Below, piece by piece: positions 21,199-25,301 of a stretch of DNA of 25,301 bases. Made by a program: the position numbers and the translations under genes. Position 1 is the first letter of the stretch. The number at the start of each line of letters is the position of its first letter. The notes beneath the pieces were generated by a model. The model saw only the letters and a program-made list of their open reading frames with translations, did no database searches and was not told the origin of the DNA. Source of the DNA: JAYEHK01 sp034659475 (GTDB taxonomy: Bacteria; Bacillota; Syntrophomonadia; Syntrophomonadales; Syntrophomonadaceae); assembly GCA_034659475.1 (NCBI GenBank), contig JAYEHK010000022.1, positions 1 to 25,301 of the forward strand, given 5' to 3'.

Positions 21199-23982
21199 CT
21201 ATCCCTCCATTTCTTGAACGGCTCTTGCACAGCGGCTGCAAAGGGTAGGATGCTCGTTATTCATCCCGACCGATGTATCGATGGTCCAGCAGCGCTCACA
21301 TTTTTCACCCGGTGCGGCTTCAACCTGTACCCATAAACCTTCCATTTCATCCAGGGATACGGAGTCAGTATTGTGCTCAGCAGCAGGTGCCAAAATCACT
21401 TTTGAGACAATAAATATTTTTTCTAATCCACCTATTTCACGAAGAACGGAAAGCTTTTGATCATCGGCAAATATCGTAATCTGGGCGCCCAATGAATGCC
21501 CAATAATTTTTTTATTCCTTGCTTCTTCAAGGGCTTTACTGCTTACCTCCCGCATTGCGATAAGGCTATCCATTTTCGCTTCCAGCTCGGGATTGCACAT
21601 TTTTTCGTCGATCTCCGGCCATTCCACTAACTGAACACTATCAGGCTGTTCTTCACTGCGAATATATCCCCATATCTCTTCACTGGTAAACGTAAGGATT
21701 GGCGCTAAAATAATAGTTAGAACCTTAATCGTTCGATACATTACTGTTTGAGCTGCTTTGCGCCCTGGATCATTGGGATTTTCACAGTAAAGCTTGTCTT
21801 TCAAAATATCGAAGTAAATGCTGCTCATATCCACCGTACAGAAGTTGTGCACCGAATGGAAGACCACATGGAATTCATGTTCTTCATACCCTTTGCTAAC
21901 TCTTTTCAACAGTCTATCCAATTTCGCCAATGCCCACTTATCAAGATCAGTCAGGTCTTCATAAACAACCGTATCAGTTTCAGGATTGAAATCGTACAGG
22001 TTCCCCAGGATAAACCGACATGTGTTTCTGATCTTACGGTATGCCTCACTGGTTTGTTTAATAATGTTGGCTGAAACCCCAATATCATTTCGGTAATCAG
22101 CTGAAGACACCCACAGGCGAAGAATATCCGCACCCATTTCATTGATCATCTTCAAGGGGTCAACTACATTGCCCAATGATTTGGACATCTTGTATCCCTT
22201 TTCATCCACAATGAACCCATGTGTCAGACATTCTCTATACGGTGCGGTGCCTTTCACAGCTACGGCCGTAGAAAGAGAGGAATTAAACCATCCCCGATGC
22301 TGATCACTGCCCTCAAGATAAAGGTCTGCAGGCCAGCGAAGATCAGGATGTGTTTCCAGTACGCTCATATGAGATGACCCGGAATCAAACCATACATCCA
22401 TTATATCAGTCTCTTTAGCAAAGTGCTGTCCCCCGCATTTTGGACATGTAAAGCCTGCTGGCAATAAATCTTTGGCTTCTTTCATAAACCAGATATCAGA
22501 GCCATGTTCTCTGAACAATTCACTGACCTTTTGAATCGTGTCTTCATTAATAATGGTTTCTCCACATTCTTCACAGTAGAAGATCGGAATCGGCACACCC
22601 CAGGTACGCTGCCGGGAAATACACCAATCGCCACGATCTCGAACCATATTATAAATACGATCTCTTCCCCAAGAAGGAATCCATTTTACATCGTCAATCG
22701 CCTCAAGCGCTGTGTCTCTAAAGCCATCGATGGAGGCAAACCATTGATCCGTAGCCCGATAGATGATTGGATTTTTACATCTCCAACAGAACGGATACTG
22801 ATGCGCATAATCTTCCTTTTTCAGCAATACTTTACGGTCTTGCAGTTCTTTGATAATCGTTTCATTTGCGTCATTCACAAATAAGCCCTCAAATTTACCA
22901 GCTTCTTCTGTAAAATGACCGCTGTTATCAACGGGAGAAAGTACCTCCAGGCCATATTCTTTGCCAACGTAGAAATCATCTTCACCATGTCCAGGCGCCG
23001 TATGAACACAACCAGTACCAGCTTCCAACGTAACATGGTTCCCAAGAATAACAAGAGAATCTCTGTCCATAAAGGGGTGACGGCAGACTGCCCGGTCAAT
23101 GTCTCTTCCTTTGAAAGAGGAAAGAATATTGTAATCCTCCCATTCCAGTATCTTGGAGACTTCTTCTAGCATGCCTTTGGCAATCACATATTTTTCGTTG
23201 TTCACTTCGAGCACAATGTATTCAAAATCCGGATGAACAGAAATCGCCTCATTGGCCGGCAGCGTCCAGGGAGTCGTCGTCCAAATGACCACAAAGGCAT
23301 CTTCCGGAATGAATCCCTTGCCATCTTTAATAGGGAATTTCACATAAATAGAAGGAGATACTTTGTCGCCATATTCAATTTCTGCTTCAGCCAGCGCTGT
23401 TTCGCAATCAGCACACCAGTAAACAGGTTTTAGTCCTTTGTATATATAACCCTTTTTCGCCATCTCGCCAAACACCTGAATCTGAACCGCTTCAAATTCA
23501 GGATTTAACGTAAGGTAGGGATGATCCCAGTCCCCTCTGACACCCAGGCGTTTAAATTGATCTCTTTGCAGATCCACATATTTCAACGCATATTCTCTGC
23601 AATGCTTGCGGAATTCAACAACGTCGGTTTTATGTCTGTCAATTCCCAGCGCCTTAATGGCCTGCTGCTCAATGGGCAATCCATGCGTGTCCCACCCTGG
23701 AACATAAGGAGAATCATAACCTGTCATGGTTTTATGCTTAACAATAATGTCTTTCAATACCTTGTTCAGGGTATGGCCAAGATGGATATTTCCATTTGCA
23801 TAGGGAGGACCATCATGTAGAATATATTTTTCTTTACCCTGATTCTTCTCCTGTACTCTATGGTAAATATCATTTTTTTCCCAGTTCTCCAATATATCCG
23901 GTTCTCGTTTGGGGAGATTCGCCCGCATGGGAAAATCTGTTTTCATTAAGTTAATTGTTGCATCGTACTTACCTTTGGCCAT
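21199..23982 (-). CDS. ileS: Isoleucyl-tRNA synthetase
   Basis: Class I aminoacyl-tRNA synthetase charging tRNA-Ile, with an editing domain against valine. The 927 residues show the HIGH-type signature GNIHLGHTL (about 60-70), WTTTPWTLPANEAI in the editing domain, and GSDQHRGWFNSSL. KMSKSLGN near residue 605 is also present, along with a C-terminal zinc-binding segment CERCWTID...CSRC. This bacterial-type C-terminal zinc finger and length fit the mupirocin-sensitive class. ATG at 23980-23982 with GAGGTGG about 9 nt upstream. Expression is predicted to be controlled by the T-box leader upstream, which responds to uncharged tRNA-Ile. The ACT-domain gene follows after 2 nt. Confidence 0.98.
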   Translation of the reverse strand: MAKGKYDATINLMKTDFPMRANLPKREPDILENWEKNDIYHRVQEKNQGKEKYILHDGPPYANGNIHLGHTLNKVLKDIIVKHKTMTGYDSPYVPGWDTHGLPIEQQAIKALGIDRHKTDVVEFRKHCREYALKYVDLQRDQFKRLGVRGDWDHPYLTLNPEFEAVQIQVFGEMAKKGYIYKGLKPVYWCADCETALAEAEIEYGDKVSPSIYVKFPIKDGKGFIPEDAFVVIWTTTPWTLPANEAISVHPDFEYIVLEVNNEKYVIAKGMLEEVSKILEWEDYNILSSFKGRDIDRAVCRHPFMDRDSLVILGNHVTLEAGTGCVHTAPGHGEDDFYVGKEYGLEVLSPVDNSGHFTEEAGKFEGLFVNDANETIIKELQDRKVLLKKEDYAHQYPFCWRCKNPIIYRATDQWFASIDGFRDTALEAIDDVKWIPSWGRDRIYNMVRDRGDWCISRQRTWGVPIPIFYCEECGETIINEDTIQKVSELFREHGSDIWFMKEAKDLLPAGFTCPKCGGQHFAKETDIMDVWFDSGSSHMSVLETHPDLRWPADLYLEGSDQHRGWFNSSLSTAVAVKGTAPYRECLTHGFIVDEKGYKMSKSLGNVVDPLKMINEMGADILRLWVSSADYRNDIGVSANIIKQTSEAYRKIRNTCRFILGNLYDFNPETDTVVYEDLTDLDKWALAKLDRLLKRVSKGYEEHEFHVVFHSVHNFCTVDMSSIYFDILKDKLYCENPNDPGRKAAQTVMYRTIKVLTIILAPILTFTSEEIWGYIRSEEQPDSVQLVEWPEIDEKMCNPELEAKMDSLIAMREVSSKALEEARNKKIIGHSLGAQITIFADDQKLSVLREIGGLEKIFIVSKVILAPAAEHNTDSVSLDEMEGLWVQVEAAPGEKCERCWTIDTSVGMNNEHPTLCSRCARAVQEMEG

Positions 23983-24107
23983 TATTTAAAACCACCTCAC
24001 CAAATTTTTTTCACAATTATTCATTGCTGTTCAGTTCAAACTAGGTCTGGGGTTGAACATTGATACTTAGTAAGTACCCTCCTAAGCCAATATCGTTCTT
24101 ATTAGAA

Positions 24108-24139
24108 CAAAAAACCTCTCATCCCGAGGGACGAAAGGT
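24108..24139 (-). terminator. T-box terminator hairpin before ileS
   Basis: On the minus strand, ACCTTTCGTCCC and GGGATGAGAGGT pair over 12 positions (two G-T pairs) around a TCG loop and are followed by TTTTTTG. The 5' arm lies just after the T-box sequence, so antiterminator and terminator compete as expected. Confidence 0.9.
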
Positions 24140-24345
24140 ATTCTTCCGCGGTACCACCCTACCTGGTTTATGAATACATAAACCTCTCTGCTCTTTTAAC
24201 GCTTACAGCGTTCTAACCCCAATATCAGAGTTAGAAAAGCTCCTGGGTGATCTTCAATCGAAAGATAAAACCCGGCTCACACCAATCCCGAATTCGCTTC
24301 ATTTACCCATTTCGTTTACTGTCCCATTCATCGCATCATATATGT
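24108..24345 (-). promoter_or_regulatory. T-box riboswitch leader, isoleucine-specific
   Basis: The minus strand carries AGGGTGGTACCGCGG (24146-24160), the highly conserved T-box sequence that pairs with the acceptor end of uncharged tRNA. The upstream stem I region (about 24240-24345) ends with GAAGATCACCC, in which ATC (24249-24251) is well placed as the specifier codon for isoleucine, matching the ileS gene it precedes. A terminator hairpin follows. Known: uncharged tRNA-Ile stabilises the antiterminator and allows transcription of ileS. The exact stem I boundaries are approximate. Confidence 0.92.
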
Positions 24346-24375
24346 TTTTATACAAAATCTAACTAAAACATAAAT

Positions 24376-24404
24376 ATTTTATCACATGCCATCACGCAAA
24401 ACAA
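24376..24404 (-). promoter_or_regulatory. Promoter of the ileS T-box transcript
   Basis: TTGTTT (24399-24404) and TAAAAT (24376-24381) are spaced by exactly 17 bp. The start of transcription would fall near 24369, just before the T-box stem I. It lies in the gap between nth and the leader. Confidence 0.55.
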
Positions 24405-24455
24405 TCGTTCTCTTAAATTATCACCCCAATTGTTGCTTTCCAAACAGCAAATGAA

Positions 24456-25097
24456 CTATCCTTCATCCTCAAAAACTTTACTGCACCAATACTCAACTGT
24501 GCAGTGTTTACAGTCTGCCTTGCGAGCCCTGCAGACCCTGCGACCGTGAAACAAGAAAAGATGATGCGCTCTGCTCCACTGCTCTTCTGGGATTATGGCT
24601 TTCAAGCCCAGCTCCGTTTTCTCCGGATTCTTCTCACAAACAAGTCCCATCCGATTTGTAACTCGCTGAACATGCGTATCAACACCCAGACCCGGTTTAT
24701 TAAAAGCCACAGAACGAACTACATTCGCCGTTTTCCTCCCCACCCCTGGAAGGGCCAATAATTCATCAAAATCCTCGGGTACAACACCATTGTGTTTTTC
24801 AATAATTTCCTTGGAAAGCTTCTTGATACTCTTGGCTTTATTTCGAAAGAGTCCTACGCCTTTTATTTTTTCTTCTAGTTGTTGCAGATCCACATTGACC
24901 AAAACCTCGGGTGTATTATAATCCCTGAAAAGCTCTGCTGTCACCTGGTTGACCTGATCATCCGTACTCTGCGCTGACAACACAACCGCCACCAAACACT
25001 CAAACTCCGAACTAAACTTCAGCCTCGGTCCCGCGTCTCGATAGTCCTTATTCAGTTGTTCCAATATCTTCACTACCCGCTCTTCAATACGCATCAT
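24456..25097 (-). CDS. nth: Endonuclease III (DNA glycosylase/AP lyase)
   Basis: Removes oxidised pyrimidines from DNA and cleaves the abasic site. The protein of about 213 residues carries the helix-hairpin-helix LPGVGRKTANVV near residue 115, whose Lys is the catalytic nucleophile. The catalytic Asp is in GVDTHVQRV, and the [4Fe-4S] cluster ligands are in the pattern C-x6-C-x2-C-x5-C at the C-terminus (CRARKADC, CKHC, and CTVEYWC). The frame opens at a TTG (25098-25100), but GGAG lies 5 or 8 nt before two consecutive ATGs at 25095-25097 and 25092-25094, so one of these is the likely start. It stands alone upstream of the ileS leader, in the same direction; any terminator after it is weak. 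Confidence 0.95.
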   Translation of the reverse strand: MMRIEERVVKILEQLNKDYRDAGPRLKFSSEFECLVAVVLSAQSTDDQVNQVTAELFRDYNTPEVLVNVDLQQLEEKIKGVGLFRNKAKSIKKLSKEIIEKHNGVVPEDFDELLALPGVGRKTANVVRSVAFNKPGLGVDTHVQRVTNRMGLVCEKNPEKTELGLKAIIPEEQWSRAHHLFLFHGRRVCRARKADCKHCTVEYWCSKVFEDEG

Positions 25098-25168
25098 CAA
25101 AGCTCCAATTCAAATAATCCCCACACCAACTAAGACAACTTCACATTAGACAGATAATGCGTCATAAA

Positions 25169-25205
25169 GTTGGTCAGTTGGTTAGTTGGTTAGTTGGTTA
25201 GTTGG
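25169..25205. repeat. Tandem octamer repeat GTTGGTTA
   Basis: About 4.6 copies of GTTGGTTA (first copy GTTGGTCA) occur upstream of nth. The same octamer is repeated 3.5 times inside the MITE-like element at 11136-11276, and the flanks share short similarity (AAGTTGG before, TTGGAAA after). No terminal inverted repeat was found around this copy. The remaining bases to the right edge (25206-25301) hold no gene I can support. Confidence 0.8.
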
Positions 25206-25301
25206 AAAACTGAATAGGGTGTAGAATGGGACAAGCGGTGTCTGACCCCAACAATATTGGAACTCTGCGTATCTAGATAATTGGGTGGTAACGCTGCATG
25301 A

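Noticed and set aside
21197..21241. N-terminal extension of the ACT protein
   Set aside because: It is the ileS 3' end in another frame; the GTG at 21194-21196 has a well-spaced GGAGGG and gives the normal length.
25225..25301. GGTGTCTGACCCC-like word as part of a transposon end
   Set aside because: Such words are common in repetitive DNA, but only one copy is seen here, with no partner end or transposase in the window.

Overview
The window reads as chromosomal DNA of an anaerobic, Gram-positive Firmicute of the class Clostridia. Strong AGGAGG-type ribosome binding sites, PyrR attenuators, an isoleucine T-box leader, MurT/GatD and a heptaprenyl-synthase/DUF2600 pair all point that way. The gene order ileS, traR/dksA-like, lspA, rluD, pyrR, pyrB, pyrC, carA, carB resembles Peptococcaceae and Syntrophomonadales; I cannot name a genus. 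Nearly every gene is on the minus strand, so the transcriptional order runs from right to left.

Right part (about 18.5-25.1 kb, housekeeping): nth, then a promoter and T-box leader for ileS, then ileS, an ACT-domain protein, a UPF0210 protein, a DUF5665 membrane protein and a DksA/TraR zinc-finger protein. Middle right (12.9-18.4 kb, cell-envelope lipids): a promoter, a GT4 glycosyltransferase, murT, gatD (peptidoglycan amidation), a long-chain polyprenyl diphosphate synthase, and a DUF2600/YtpB-type terpene synthase whose start overlaps the previous stop.

Middle (7.3-12.9 kb, plastic accessory stretch): it holds the only two plus-strand genes (an alpha-methylacyl-CoA racemase/class III CoA-transferase and a MATE exporter), with lspA between them. 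It also holds a wrecked locus (signal-peptide fragment, ABC exporter, nucleotidyltransferase) with several internal deletions, a 141-bp MITE-like element, and four copies of a composite repeat in which a conserved tail is joined to different long palindromes.

Left part (1-7.3 kb, pyrimidine synthesis): rluD, a near-consensus promoter, a PyrR attenuator, pyrR, a second PyrR attenuator, pyrB, pyrC, carA and the start of carB, which runs off the left edge.

The most striking observation is that the carA product has lost both glutaminase catalytic residues. The nucleophile Cys is Gly and the catalytic His is Asp, in an otherwise intact, operon-embedded gene. This predicts a carbamoyl-phosphate synthetase that uses free ammonia. 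The second is the composite repeat family. The third is the deletion-scarred export locus.
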